Positions 12,031 to 24,606 of a DNA stretch of 64,000 nucleotides are shown one piece after another (position 1 is the stretch's first letter; each line of letters begins with the position of its first letter). The stretch is from Excoecaria cochinchinensis (taxonomy: Eukaryota > Streptophyta > Magnoliopsida > Malpighiales > Euphorbiaceae). The notes under the pieces were generated by a model. The model did not search any database. It saw only the letters and a list, made by a program, of their open reading frames with translations, and was not told the DNA's origin. A program made the translations under genes and the position numbers. The stretch lies in the NCBI GenBank assembly GCA_947683425.1, contig CANTUQ010000058.1, forward strand, positions 17,651,001-17,715,000. The letters are read 5' to 3'.

Positions 12031-14521
12031 ATGACCACAACTCTGCCATGGCGGCAGCCACCGTTCCGGGCGCTCCCTTCCCGCCGCCGTGCAATATCAC
12101 TTCGCCAAGTAGTCACTGTGCGCGCCTTCCAGCGTGGCGATTTTGATAGGTTCGCAAGGAATGCTTGGCGAACCGCTAATGATGGCTTTGAGCAGTTCAT
12201 TTACGAGGCCAGGAAGGCCGCCGAGCGCCTCGACCGTAGGTACTCTGTTTCGCGTCGACTCTCTTCTGTTGCAGAATCTGCGGCTTATCGTGCCCGTGAG
12301 ATCGATAGAGAGCTGGAGATTGGTGTCCGATGGCGCACTTTTACCATGGATTTTCGTAGAAATTGGCCTAGGGTTTGTTCTCTTTTCTTTTTGACTGCTA
12401 TTAATTCGATAGTCAATTATGTGAAAATAAAAAAAAAAAACATGGTTTTTATTTACTTTGTCTAGTTCTAGTCTATACTCTGTTTTTACTAATTATTTGG
12501 GACCTCAAGAGTTATTGCGTTTGGTTGATTCGGTTTAGTTATTTAATTGTCATTGTTCTGATTTTTGCAGTATAGGAGGCAGTTCAATGATTTCCTGGAT
12601 ACGCCAATAGGAAGGGGTTTTGCCGTGAGTATACTTTTCCTTTACTTATTAGTTTACTTATAAGTTCGTTAATGTGAAATATATGAATTCTTCTACGTAG
12701 CGATAGTTTCATATATATAATTCATGAGTTCCAGAAGTGGAACTTGTACAGAAGTGGTGCATAAGATAATGGACAAATGGAGGTCTTTATTTGAGAATAT
12801 AGAAAAAGTATAAAAGCCCTATAAATATGCTATTGATGTTGAAAATGGTAAAGCTATAAATGGTTATTGTCTTGCACCTTTAAATAAACTAAGTGCTTAA
12901 AAGTTTAAGAAAGTTGGACAGAGATATTGCCTGTGGTGTGCAGCTTGTAATTCTTAATGTTCTCAAAGATATTGGAGGTTTAACATAAACCCATCTGGTT
13001 TCAAAGATGAAATGATAGAGGAGTATTTTGTACATTTCAGAAGCCAATTAGTTATTTTCCACAAGTTGTGGAATGAAAATTTCAAGCTGCCTTGTTGGAT
13101 TTTTTTTTTGTCCACTCTTGGAAGTTTTGTTTTTCTCTTATTCGTTTTACCTCACTTCATGCAGTTTGAATATTATTGATTTTTTTTTTCTCTCTTGTGT
13201 TTGCAGACTATTTTCTTTCTGTGGTTTGCATTATCTGGGTGGCTATTTCGATTCTTGATATTTGCTACATGGGTTCTGCCATTCGCTGCACCTCTTCTCA
13301 TTGGGACTGTGGCAAATAATCTTATCATTAAGGTATAACTTTTTATTGGTACTTAGAATTTAATCTTTTCTGTCTTATTTTGCTTTTGTTGGTATTTCGT
13401 TTACATTGTACTTCAGGTGTCTGATAACCTTCTTTTTCATGGAAAATCAGTTTCTATGCATTTTTCATGCTTATGAATCATGTTATATGATTTAGTCAAA
13501 ATGAGTTCTTCCTCATGTGCTACAATGGAATATTCATTTTCCTTGAATGTTAAAATGTGTCTAAAATTGAAAGTAATGTGAAGATCACATGCATCTGTTT
13601 TTGTTTTAGTGATTATATTTATCTTTAGGTCCTCAGTGGATGATAGGCAAACTAGTTGTTCTTGATTTTCTCGTAGGAGGCACCTCACAGTCTCCGTGTA
13701 TGTCAGGAATTTGATGAGCTTTCTGGTTAGAATATCTCAGTATGAAAGTTTAAGCTGAACCTTTTTTTCTTTAGTTGCAAGGATGGGGTGTTTTGAGTTG
13801 AATATATGATGTGGCAAGAGCCTTTCATTTTGGTTAAGATGCATGCAACATTTGTAGAGGGAAGAGCTAAATAAGATACCTTGCCCAAAAATTTCCAGAC
13901 ACTGTCCTACTTAGTTGGGTGTTTTTTTTTTTTTTTGCTGTTTTGGGGGGGGGGGGGGGGGGGTTGGGTTTGTGCGCATATTGTTTTATAGTAATCTCCT
14001 TTGTGATATGCCCCTCAAATTGAACAACTGATTAGAATTATGCTAAGGGAAGGATGCTACCAAATAATTAATGTCCTTGCCACAAATATTTTCTTATTTT
14101 TTAGTAAATTGCCAGAAGTTCTAGACCATATCTTCTGGAAATATTCACTTAGCTCTTGCATCTTAATGAAATGGCTTAGTACAATGCGTATGTTGTTATT
14201 TGCTAATATTGCTGATAATCTAACTATCCTGACTGAACTTATGCTTCAATTTACAATTATATTCTATTGGCCTGTTTTTTCTTGACAAAGCAAATATTGT
14301 AATTTGCTGGCTCTTTGTTTGAAACTTGGCAGGGGGCTTGTCCAGCATGTAAGAGGCAATTTGCTGGATACAAGAATCAAGTAATTCGCTGCACAGGCTG
14401 TGGTAACATTGTGTGGCAGCCAGAAGGAGACTTATTTTCAAGGGGTGGTGGTAGAGGTAGAGGAACTTCTTCGTCTAAGTCTGATCCTGACATTATTGAT
14501 GTTGAATTTGAGGAAAAATGA
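12031..14521 (+). CDS. Plastid-type membrane protein with C-terminal zinc ribbon, 236 residues
   Basis: Four exons: 12031-12372, 12571-12624, 13207-13332 and 14333-14521. All introns are GT/AG and phase 0. The ATG at 12031 is chosen because the frame upstream opens only with a TTG. The N-terminus (about residues 1-37) is rich in Arg, Ser and Thr with few acidic residues, as in a chloroplast transit peptide (inference). Residues about 50-113 are charged and helical. Exon 3 encodes one or two hydrophobic segments (TIFFLWFALSGWLF and ATWVLPFAAPLLIG). Exon 4 has a CPAC-14-CTGC zinc-ribbon pattern, then a Gly/Arg patch and an acidic tail. I do not recognise a named family and give no function; a plastid or mitochondrial membrane location is likely. 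No break is seen. Confidence 0.88.
13935..13962 (+). repeat. Poly-T then poly-G tract in intron 3
   Basis: A T run is followed shortly by about 18 consecutive G within the third intron of the plastid-protein gene. Its length is probably unstable or poorly sequenced. A G run of this length could form a G-quadruplex in the transcript. Confidence 0.85.
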
Positions 14522-16303
14522 CAAAAGATATTTGATGTTTTCAACTAATGGTTCCCTTGTGTAATGTGCATGGAATGTCAAATACATAGGAAATTTGGAG
14601 GAAGATAGTTTTGTATGCAAGTTTTAGGCCGTTGAGTTTTGTGATCAGTAGCTAGCTGCCTGTCTTCTGAGTGTGTAGGAATAGTTCAAGATTTTTACAT
14701 GCAGATGAGGAACTAAATATCAAAGACCCTGCAAATGTACCATATGTTTTGTTCATAAATATCACAAGAATAATTTTTCCTCACATGGTGAAATGGTTTG
14801 GTGAACTAGCAGAGAATAATCTTTGGCGATTAATAGGATGCATTTGCAGGCAGAGAAGTCTTGAAGTTTCCCCGATTTACGGTTAAACTATGAAAGTTGT
14901 ATTTTGCACTTGGGATAGGGATAAGAAGTTTTTTTATTTTTTTATTTTTTTTCTCATATACTTAAAAGTCAAGCAATAATTAATAATTTGGTGCACATAA
15001 ATCTAGACTGTAGGGTTGTGCGTCTCTTGTTGATGCAAATTTTATTGATACGCGTACCAAATCACATCCTTTAAAAGTCAGTCAAACCATTTTATTTGCT
15101 TCAGGATAAAAAAAATTGTTATTTTTTACCAGGGCAATAGAAAAATACGAGCATATGAACATGAGTTTGATTTCATATAATTTATTTGTACTTGGCTTCT
15201 GTTAACATTATTTTAACCATCCAAATCAATGATGCGATTTCGTTAGAAGTAAGATTGTTTAGGAATGGGGATCGAATTATACGAAATGTATCAGAATATG
15301 ATAAATATGCAATTTTTAGACCATGAGCTATACTTAATCAGGTTCAAATGGGTGGAAATTGAATTTTAGTGAATTAAAAGAATTATCAAATTTTCAACTA
15401 TTTAAATTTCAAGTGATTTTCCGTTCAAATTTAACTCAATTAATTTGAACTCAATTGATTTGATAGATTTTGTGAAATAGAGTTACAAATTTCATATTCT
15501 GACCTCACAAAACCCAAAAAAAAAAGGTGCATAGGGTTGGTTTCTGTGTACACAATATGATCACATATCCAGAGAAATGTTGGAATATTCAGGAAATGAC
15601 AGATTTATTGAGGAAGAATGAAGCAACAAGGAGCTTTGGGTGGCGCAGCAACCAATTGCATATTAGATATAGCGTGGACTGTGGAAGACAATCGAGCAGC
15701 TTTTACTCCCTCACCACATGTTACCAACCCAAATTTCCTAAAATAAGAATGATTCTGATAAATCACTGCTCACAACTTTCTTATTTGGGAGGATTAAATT
15801 TTCTCAATCAACAGTGTTTAGTGGACAACTTGTAATAAACTTTACCCCTTCAACTGTTCTTGTTCTTGATGACAGAATGTAAATTCTCCTAGCCATGGAG
15901 GACATGCAGGACAACTTGATTGGTCCCAATATAATCTATTACACACCTAAATTTTTGTAGTAGATTTCTCGGTTTTTAAACTTTGTTAAAATGAACCCGT
16001 TACCCTTTATATGTCAAGTGCCGGAATATGATTTTATCTAACTTTAGAGTTGAATTATTTCATGTGATTGTGTTGCATGACACTTTAATAAAGTTTAGGT
16101 TGGTAAAAATATTCATGCAGTCTTTGTCTGCTTTTGTGTGGCAGTATCAGCAATCTAAAGAGTTAATATATATACGCTGTTGTCTACAGAAATTCTTAAA
16201 TGTCATTGTAAAGACAAGTAGTCAATTAGATTTTTAATTTAAGCACTACGGAGATCATATTGAACGAATTAAATATACATTATTAGGTTGGAGCAAATTC
16301 TGA
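14522..16303. other. Region between two convergent genes
   Basis: The left few hundred bases should be the 3' UTR of the plastid-protein gene, and the right end the 3' UTR of the FORKED-like gene. Open frames near 14671-14886 and 15527-15835 have no recognisable protein content. Around 15350-15480 there is a stretch of degenerate AATTCAATT-like repeats. Confidence 0.4.
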
Positions 16304-18797
16304 TTATACATAGACATGGCAATGAGTTTTTCTATACATCTCCAAGAAACTAGAAATTCTGGACATCCATAAAGCCAACTGATCTCTGTCTTCAAACAGC
16401 AGCTTTATAATATTCCCACCATTACATTTCATGCCAAGCAAATGGTATCCTTGAGCTTTCGCTTCTCGGTCTGCTTGCAGAATTCTATCTGTAAATCTTG
16501 AGACCTACCATTAGTGTTCCATTCAAAAAAAAAGAAAAAAATTATGTATTATAAAAAATTCAGGAAGTAGATTTAGGTCTTACACTCCTTGGATGCAATT
16601 AAAACTCCAAAATATTTCTTCTCTAGAATCAAAATCAGCTGCTTATGCTTCATATGAATGGAGACCAACCTAATCATTCTTTCTCCTGCTTACAAGTACA
16701 TCGCACATATATACTTAGTCATAGAATTCAACATTGATATATACAAGTTTCAGGATTCTAAAAAGCTGTTCTACCTGAAGGACTGATTATTGGTAATTTG
16801 GCAGATAATTTAACAGGCTCTTTCTTCTCAGGAAATTGCAGACCAGGCATTGTTCTTGTTTTCAGGGTTTCAGCTCCTCTTAAACCTGAAAAATATTAAA
16901 AAAGGGTTAGCTAAAACTAAATGAACCTCATACCCAACTTGTGAAAATATCAAATCCTGGCTCCGATTCTGTATGTGACTGGGTGTGTCAGTTACAAAAA
17001 TTACAGCTTATTATATGGCCTATAAATTAACTTACTTGTTGCAGTAGAAGCAGTAAGAGTGATCATATCAGCAGGGCTTTGCGCGGCAAGGCCAGAACTG
17101 ACAGCCGAAACAATATGAGTTTTTCGGGCACCTGCAGATTGTGCAGCTTCAGCACAAGCACTGGCAAGCAATGCTGCAGAATAGGCTAACACATTACTCA
17201 TTTTCATATCTTCATTATTATCATCCATAGCTATTTCCATGCGGTTAGTGGCTGCAAGTCCAGCAATTGCTGCAGCTAACTCTGTCACAGAAAGTGCAGC
17301 GTGTATTTTTGCTGTCAGATATCGAAACTCATCCTTCTTCTCCTCCTTCTTCACTCCCCTTTGCCACTTCATTAACATTTCTGTTACTGATTTTTCTCGT
17401 AACCACATCTTAATGCGCTTCAAGTTCATTTGTAGAGTAATTAGATATAAATAGAAAAAAGTAGTTAGAGATTTATTAAGTGTTTGCTGATTATTTACCT
17501 TGTTAATATGAAGTGATGGCAATGGCATTGATCTTTCAACAAGAGTTGTTCTCTGCAGAAACAATACCATTGTTTGGCTTTTGTATAAGATCAAGAAGCT
17601 GTTGAACAGTCTCTTAAAAAACATGTGACAGAATCATTTTACATAAGAAAATGTTCCTGTTCTGGCATACCCATAATTCATTTGGCTGAGTTGCTATATT
17701 TGTGCAGGGGGTTTGAGGTCGATGTGCATTTGCATCATCAACTTGTACAATTCCTTCTTCCTCACTGTGTTGGTCTTCCTTCTCTTTCTGCTCTTTTAAG
17801 CTGTGCTTCTCCTGAAATTCCAAGATTTCATTCTATCCAACTACACATAATTAGAAAAGGAACATATATCCCTTTGCAAGAGAATTGGAACTAATTAAGC
17901 GGCTTAATCTGTTACTTGTAGCATCATTGTACCATAAAAAAATTCTGGCCCTTATAATTTTTTTTTTTTAAGTGAGGCATCATATTATTCCAAATTAATA
18001 CCATAATGATAGACATAGCAGTAGAGTTCTCACATTGGATGAGGAGAATGTGCGTAGCAAAGTAGAGGAAGTTGGGCTCCAAGAGCGACATAAGAACTCC
18101 ATTGCGTGCATTGGAATATCCAAACACTCATAATTTTTATTATTTCTTCTTCCCATTTTCTCATTTCCTCTGCTCCAACCTCTAATAATATGCTCATCCT
18201 TCCCATTCTGATAAATAAATAAATAAATGTTTGAAATATTATTAATAGACTCACTTTGTAAATTGGCAATTGCTGCTTAGTTTTAAATGTGACCCTGCCT
18301 GGGGTCACTTCTTGAAGTTCCTCCGTATGCTTGCCAAGATTCAAGAACTATGTATTGCATAAAAAAAGATATAAAATAATCAGTATTTAGTAAGCAAATG
18401 AGAGGAAACGCTATTAATCCAAGGTAACTACTATGCATAAAAAGAGATAATTCCTAAAGAGGAATGGCATGCTCTATTTATAGCTAATTAGCTACTGCTT
18501 CTTCAAAACTTGTACACATTCTACAAGTGGAAATCACGTGGAAGGCATAAGCAACTTGCAGTTTCTGAACCCTAAATTATCTCACAATTACTATTAGAAA
18601 GCTGTTAATTGCAAACTTAAAAGACACTCAAAGATAATTAACATCTAATTAAGATAATTATCTAAGCACACAGGAAGATATATGGATCCAAGGCTAAAAG
18701 TCTTGGAGATAACACTTACCTGCCTTTTGAGGACAATATATTCATAAGTGATAGCAGATATCCCCCCTCTTGGCTCTTGCATATCTCTCTTACTCAT
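16304..18797 (-). CDS. FORKED/VAN3-binding-protein-like (auxin canalization domain plus PH-like domain), 439 residues
   Basis: Nine exons, 5' to 3': 18720-18797, 18255-18347, 18034-18207, 17671-17811, 17499-17552, 17036-17417, 16775-16885, 16584-16685, 16304-16488. All phases agree and the coding length is 1,320 nt with a TAA stop. Exon 3 holds the family signature MEFLCRSWSP. The 382-nt exon holds the auxin canalization (DUF828) block with AALSVTELAAAIAGLAA, and LRGAETLKTRT follows the junction. The last three exons form the divergent PH-type domain (MKHKQLILILEKKYFG; IKLLFEDRDQLALWM). Relatives bind phosphoinositides and work with an ARF-GAP at the trans-Golgi in auxin-carrier traffic and vein patterning. 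The start is uncertain: ATGs at 18782 and further upstream are in frame. A TATAAATAG on this strand near 18476-18485 lies inside intron 1. Confidence 0.85.
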
Positions 18798-20222
18798 TTT
18801 TAATTTATTTCTTTTCTTTTTCATTAACAAGCATGTGTTTATGGTATTATTGTTGTTGAGAAACTTCTTATACTTAGTATTTAAATTTACTATTTCTAAC
18901 ATATTTCTGTTATAAAATTCTAAAATAGAATTACATAACTTGTTCTTCTGGTAACATATGTTTATATTAGATTTATAAAAAATAATTCTCATCTTAATTA
19001 AAAAACCACTATTATTATATAATTTTTTTGTGAAAATTATTAGATAAGTTTCAAACAAACATGCACAAATATATGCATTAATTAAAACCATACATGAAAA
19101 ACGAGATAGGTTATAGACGAATTACTCTTTTGCAAGTTATACACTAACTGGATTATAATCCAAAATCTAAATTCATCATTGTTAAACGATTCAAGCCATT
19201 TGACTTTTTTAACCTTTTCATTAAAAATAAAAAATTATAAACGTATAATATAACTTATAAAAGTAATTTTATATTATATAAATATCATAAGATTACAAAT
19301 AATATAAATAAATAGTAAATAGATGGGGTCATCTGGATTGGATTGGAGTCGGAAAAAACTTTGAGAATCAAATAAATCGATTATTACTAGATCATTTTAC
19401 AATCATGAATGGATTGAGTTGGATTCGAGAGTTGAGTAAAAAATTGCAGTTTTTGCATGTGAAGCTTTAAAATATTTCAAAAAAAGCACAAATCTATCAT
19501 TAATGTTTCAATTAGTACAATATTAATATCCATATTTTAAAATTAAGAGAAATTTACTCATTTTTTTAACAGTTTGTTGACGGTTATATTAGAATAAATA
19601 GATTAAAACATTAGGAAATTTTTTATCTCTTTTTACACCCTTTTGATAAGTAGTACTTTAATAAATAGATTAAAATATTATGGATAAATTTATATTTTTT
19701 ATTAAATTTGCATTTTTATCAAATATCACGTGCAAATTTGTACTTTTCTTTTTATATAAAAGATAAAGAAAAAAAAAGATATTAAAAAAGAAAAGAGATT
19801 CCTGCCATATCTCCAAGAAAAAGAGAACTGATAGCCTGAGGCACATTTGTATGCCAGATAAAAGGTTAATATAAATGCACCATGCTTAGTTATAAAAATT
19901 TAAACTATGTGTTTTTTTTTATTTTTTTTGGCAAATATTTATAACGAAATTTCCTAGAAATCTGTTACCCTTTGTGCCAAACACTAGAGAATTGCTCATT
20001 GTAGAATTTGCAGAGGTCACTGTTGTTGCATCGGTTAGGTAACTTTTTCTAATTGCTTTCCGATTTTTCTGTTCTAGCTATTAGGTGCTATTTGGACAAC
20101 ACTTTACTGCTTTAGGTGCTAACTGGACTGCTTTTACTCCACCGCAACAAAAAACATTTTTTCTTTTTAACCAAAACAGATTATTAGGGTTAGATCTTAT
20201 ATATATATATATAAAATATTGT

Positions 20223-20253
<31 letters not shown>

Positions 20254-20329
20254 GAAATGTTTAATATTTACAACAACACAGCCCTAATTCCATACCAGAT
20301 TGATTGACTTTTATGTTTTCAGTTCTTTT
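18798..20329. other. Intergenic AT-rich DNA
   Basis: Upstream of the minus-strand FORKED-like gene. Mostly AT-rich sequence with A/T homopolymers and a TA microsatellite near its right end. No gene recognised. Confidence 0.4.
20196..20254. repeat. (TA)n microsatellite, two blocks
   Basis: Two TA tracts separated by a short AAATATTGTATG spacer, just left of the hAT-like element. Confidence 0.9.
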
Positions 20330-20337
20330 GTTCAATC

Positions 20338-21148
20338 CAATGTTTTTAAAACCGGATCGGACATCGACTCGGCCTGCCAACTGGGTCAGGAGTCAACTGG
20401 TTCGATCGGGTTGACTCGGAGTTTTTATTTTTTTTTTTAAATATAATTATTAATGAAAAATGAAAAATATAGTATATAAAAAATATAATTAAACAACATA
20501 TTAATTATTAAATATCAATATATTAACTATTTTTTATTTATTTTACTATTTTTTTATTAATAATAGTAAAAAATTAACTACAACAATTGAATTTTTTTGT
20601 TAAATATTTAAATTTATAAGAAAAATATAATTTTGAATTTATAATTTTTTTAATTTATTTTCAATTGTAAATTTATTTTTGTTACGTTATTAACTATTTT
20701 TATAATTATCATGTTTATATTAAATTGTTTTTTAATATTTCATTATATTTAAATTATTTAGTTATTAAATATCTAAAAAAATATAAAATATAAAATAAAA
20801 ATATAGTGAAAATGTTCAATTTTGTCAAGTTTATTATTATTATTATAAATTAATTTTATCATCAAATATAAATTTTTAATAGAACAATATTGAACAACTA
20901 TTAACCCTAATTATAAAAATAAATTTTATAAAAATATAAAAATATAATTTATAATATATTTAATGTTGACCGGTTCAACCCGGTTTTGACCGGTTCAACC
21001 CGGTTCTGGCCGGTTCAATCCGGTTCTTAAACAGTAAAATCCGATTTTTTGACATTTCTGGTTTTTATGTTGGATCGGACCAGTTTTTGATCCGGTTCGC
21101 GGTTGAACCGGTTCAACCGGCCGGTCCGGTCCGGTTTTCAAAACCATG
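20338..21148. mobile_element. hAT-like non-autonomous element, 811 bp, with 8-bp target duplication
   Basis: Flanked by the exact 8-bp direct repeat GTTCAATC at 20330-20337 and 21149-21156. Ends are about 25-bp imperfect inverted repeats (4 mismatches), starting CAATGTTTTTAAAACCGGA on the left and, reversed, CATGGTTTTGAAAACCGGA on the right. Subterminal DNA is full of GGTTCAACC and CCGGTT units. The core is extremely AT-rich. No transposase frame. An 8-bp duplication with short ends is typical of hAT elements. Confidence 0.82.
20965..21135. repeat. Subterminal CCGGTTCAACC-type tandem array
   Basis: Near-tandem units of GACCGGTTCAACCCGGTT inside the right end of the hAT-like element; similar GGTTCGATCGGGTT units occur at the left end. 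In hAT elements, subterminal repeats usually serve as transposase binding sites. Confidence 0.7.
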
Positions 21149-21156
21149 GTTCAATC

Positions 21157-21753
21157 GTATTTGTATCAATATTAAATAATTGTAAATATCGCTTTTATTT
21201 ATATTATCCTAAGCCTGTCTGTACTATTTTTCTGTACTTTCTATAACTAAACGATCATTTTTTCTAACAAAAATATTTACGGCTGTATGAATAGCATATA
21301 TATGTTCAAACCATCTTAACTGCATTTTCTTATTTTATCTCTAATTATATGTACTATATCAGCCTATGTTTAATGTGTTCATTTCTAATTTTATTCAATC
21401 TAGTATGCCCATTCACACAAAAAAAAATGCAACTTTTTTCTATAATCACATTCTCATTTTCTAAACTTGAATTAGGTTTAATACATTTATAAATATTTGA
21501 ATTTTATTTCATAATTTATTTAAATACTTAATCTGCGTTTTTAAGTTATCGTTTTCAAAATGAAAGAATAATAAAACGTAATTTTAAAATAATAATAATA
21601 ATAATAATAACAACAAAAATAACGTGAATGATATAATTTCAAAAAAAAATGTGAGTCATTGTTTAATTAATTTTTTTAGAAAAATAAATTACAAAGAAAA
21701 GAAAAATTGCTGCTATAATGCTATAAAGTAACAAATTAAAGGGTTAAAAAAAT

Positions 21754-21812
<59 letters not shown>

Positions 21813-22019
21813 CACACTTTCTGCTAGTGTAACATACCTTTCTAGGCACCAATTCCGATGATAAAGTTATATGAGCTATTTGTATACAAAATAATCTCAA
21901 TCCTGCTTCATTCAATATTTGCTCTTTTTTTCTACTACCTATCTCCCTCGCTCACTCTATGAGTATAGTTGCTTCCTTCATTAAGATTTGCCATTGAGTT
22001 CGTCGTATATGATATCCAT
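21157..22019. other. Intergenic AT-rich DNA
   Basis: Contains a short (ATA)n run near 21590-21610 and a long TA tract, listed separately. No gene recognised. Confidence 0.4.
21756..21810. repeat. (TA)n microsatellite, about 27 units
   Basis: Uninterrupted TA repeat of about 55 bases. Confidence 0.95.
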
Positions 22020-23395
22020 GGGATTTGTTTTGAAATCTGCTATTTTTGAACAAAATAATTAGGGTTTTGGGGTGTCCCAAAACTTATTTAGTTAAAAGGT
22101 GTGTTTTGTCTATTTCCGCAAGAATTTCTTGCGGAAATGGGCAAGATAATTTTTTTTTTTAAAAAGCTGCATTTATTTTTTTATTTTTTTTTTATTTTAT
22201 TTTTTGTTTTATATTTTAAAATTTAGATTTATTTTATTTTATTTTTCTAATTTTAGATAAAAAAAATCCTTAATTTGATTGGTATGAGCAAAATATTTTT
22301 CTTAATACGTAAAAAATATTTTCATTTTACTCAATTTGATAAAAAATTACCCTATTTATTAAAATGTAAAAAATATTTTCATTTTACTCAATTTGATAAA
22401 AAATTACCCTATTTTTTAAAACGTAAAAAATATTTTCATTTTACTCAATTTTATCAATAGAATAAAAAATTTTATTTTATTTTTCTAATTTTGGATAAAA
22501 TATTATATCAATAACAACCAAAATTTCCATCAAACCTATAATTTATATAATATTTTAAATCACATAGTTTTACGTGTGCTTTTATTATAGTATTAACATA
22601 ACAAAATACAAAAAGAGCCATAGCACTAACTATAGTATATATATCACTAAAATATATATATATGAAAAAAAAGCTACGTATATTTTTTTTTGGAGTATTA
22701 GTTTTAATGAAGAGTATAATGAAGCAATACTATAAGAGTCTCATAAAAAAATTTGTTATTTGTAATATTTTTTATTCTTTAATTTGACATATTATATTTT
22801 CTATGTTTTTAATAATTTTTAGGGACGGATTATAAAATCAGCTCTAATACGTTGCTCAATTTAATACGTAACAAATATTTTTGTTTAATTTGGATAAATT
22901 GAGTAAAATGAAAATATTTTTTACGTATTAAGAAAAATGTTTTGCTCATATCAATCAAATTAAGGATTTTTTTTATCCAAAATTAGAAAAATAAAATAAA
23001 ATTTTTTATTCTATTGATAAAATTGAGTAAAATGAAAATATTTTTTACGTTTTAATAAATAGGGTAATTTTTTATCAAATTGAGTAAAATGAAAATATTT
23101 TTTACATATTAAGAAAAATATTTTGCTCATACCAATCAAATTAAGGATTTTTTTATCTAAAATTAGAAAAATAAAAAAAAAATCAAATTTTAAATAATAA
23201 AACAAAAAATAAAATTAAAAAAATAAATGCAGCTTTTCCATTGAAAAAGCTGCACACGGCAGCTTTTTAAAAAAAAAAAAAATTGTCTTGCTCATTTCCG
23301 CAAATGGGCAAAACACACCTTTTAATTAAATAAGCTTTGGGACATCCCAAAACTCCAATTATTTTTTTCAAACACTCCATTTATAAAAATGTCCA
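22020..23395. mobile_element. Foldback element with arms of about 450 bp
   Basis: The left arm (about 22020-22490) and right arm (about 22880-23395) are reverse complements over most of their length. Both hold the GTGTCCCAAAAC/GATGTCCCAAAGC block, the AAAAGGTGTGTTTTG block, an AAAAAGCTGC stretch and a roughly 57-bp unit (TATTTTCATTTTACTCAATT) repeated two to three times. The left arm has a 27-bp palindrome around TTTCCGCAAGAATTTCTTGC (about 22114-22140); the right arm keeps only half of it. No transposase and no clear target duplication. By its long arms it may be a Mutator-like or foldback MITE; compare the element at 33370. Confidence 0.78.
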
Positions 23396-24606
23396 TGCTA
23401 TTTATTTCCATTCATCAAGATTTGCCATTTTCTATTTTTACGATCAAGATGAAGAGAAGAATGGAGTATCGGGGAACAAATAATTCATCGTGTATGGCAT
23501 CCTTGGCGACCATTAGTTCGTTCGGATCTGCTATTGATTTCATCGTATTTGCTCCATTGATTTTTGAGTTTTTAAATTTAATCTTTCGACCGTTATGTGG
23601 CAATCAAATTTTGCACAAATTTTGCTTGAATTGTGCAAAATTTGCAAATCTACCGTTTTTTAATTTTGAACTCAAGATGAAAAAGAAAAATGAAATATTG
23701 GTGATAACCGGATTCTTTGAACAAGAGATAGGTAGCTCTTCTCCGAGCGCGTGTTGCGAACCGGACTCTTATGCGAAGAGTTAGGTAATCGGGCTCATTC
23801 GGATATTCTGTCATATCAGTTTGGTTACCATAATAGCTCGGTATCAGAATATAGAAAGTCATTATTCACGGATATTTTTCAGATATTGTATAGATTTTGA
23901 TCTCTTAATGATGAAAAGTACCAAAAATCACTCAACAAATTCTCACAAATTAGGAATCAAACACTAACAAGAAATTAAGGCGATTTCCTCCTATTCGAAA
24001 TCTTATTTCTTATTTGGCCTAACAAAAGAGTTCTATCTAAAAAAAATCATCAGGTACATTTATCTTTTTCTGAATCATTACTACACAGAATTTCTATTTT
24101 TAGTCAATTCACTGACTTAATCGTCGGAACTTCTATTATCGTAAATCCGTCGGTTTTGTTAAGCTTTTCATGTGATTATTTCGAGAAAACGTTTCAAAAA
24201 ATTCAACCATTATCATTTGGTGCGGTGAGCGTCCATCGAACATTTTTTAAATTGGCAACCAAAATTAAAGGTGGGTGCCATTAAGTTTCATCTCCAAATG
24301 CAAGCAAAACATAATGAAAAATGTAAAATTAATTGCCATTATTTGTATTTTATATAAAAAAATATTTTTTTAAAATTCAAAAATAAAAAGTCAAATCATG
24401 TTTTAAACATAGCCTTAAATTTTAACAATAATCAATTTTATGAAGGTAGTGTGAATTTATGTTTATTATTTATAAAATTGATAAGTATAAGTATTTAATA
24501 AATTATTGTTAAAATTTAAATATTAAAATAAATTATGTCAAATTTAGTACTTTATTAATCCTTATAATAATTAACTTGCCAATTGTATGATGTATTATCT
24601 TAAAAT
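23396..24606. other. Intergenic DNA with an imperfect internal duplication
   Basis: A weakly open frame (23389-23784) has no recognisable domain. Two stretches, about 23440-23470 and 23668-23700, share a degenerate ATCAAGATGAAGAGAAGAATGGA-like motif. No gene can be supported. Confidence 0.4.

Noticed and set aside
15527..15835. 102-codon frame between the two convergent genes
   Set aside because: No recognised motif, no supporting neighbours or splice pattern; likely chance.
18645..19091. 148-codon minus-strand frame upstream of the FORKED-like start
   Set aside because: Only its 3' end (exon 1) fits the gene; the rest is Asn/Lys/Ile-rich AT-driven translation.
22275..23205. Two opposite small frames encoding the same FHFTQFDKKLPYLL repeats
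   Set aside because: They are the two arms of the foldback element translated in mirror orientation; the peptide repeat reflects a DNA repeat of about 57 bp.
22020..23395. 9-bp target duplication for the first foldback element
   Set aside because: Several edge placements were tried (around ATATCCATG and ATGCTATTT); none gives matching flanks.
23389..23784. 131-codon plus-strand frame
   Set aside because: No recognisable domain, low-complexity and AT-driven composition, and a competing minus-strand frame of similar quality.
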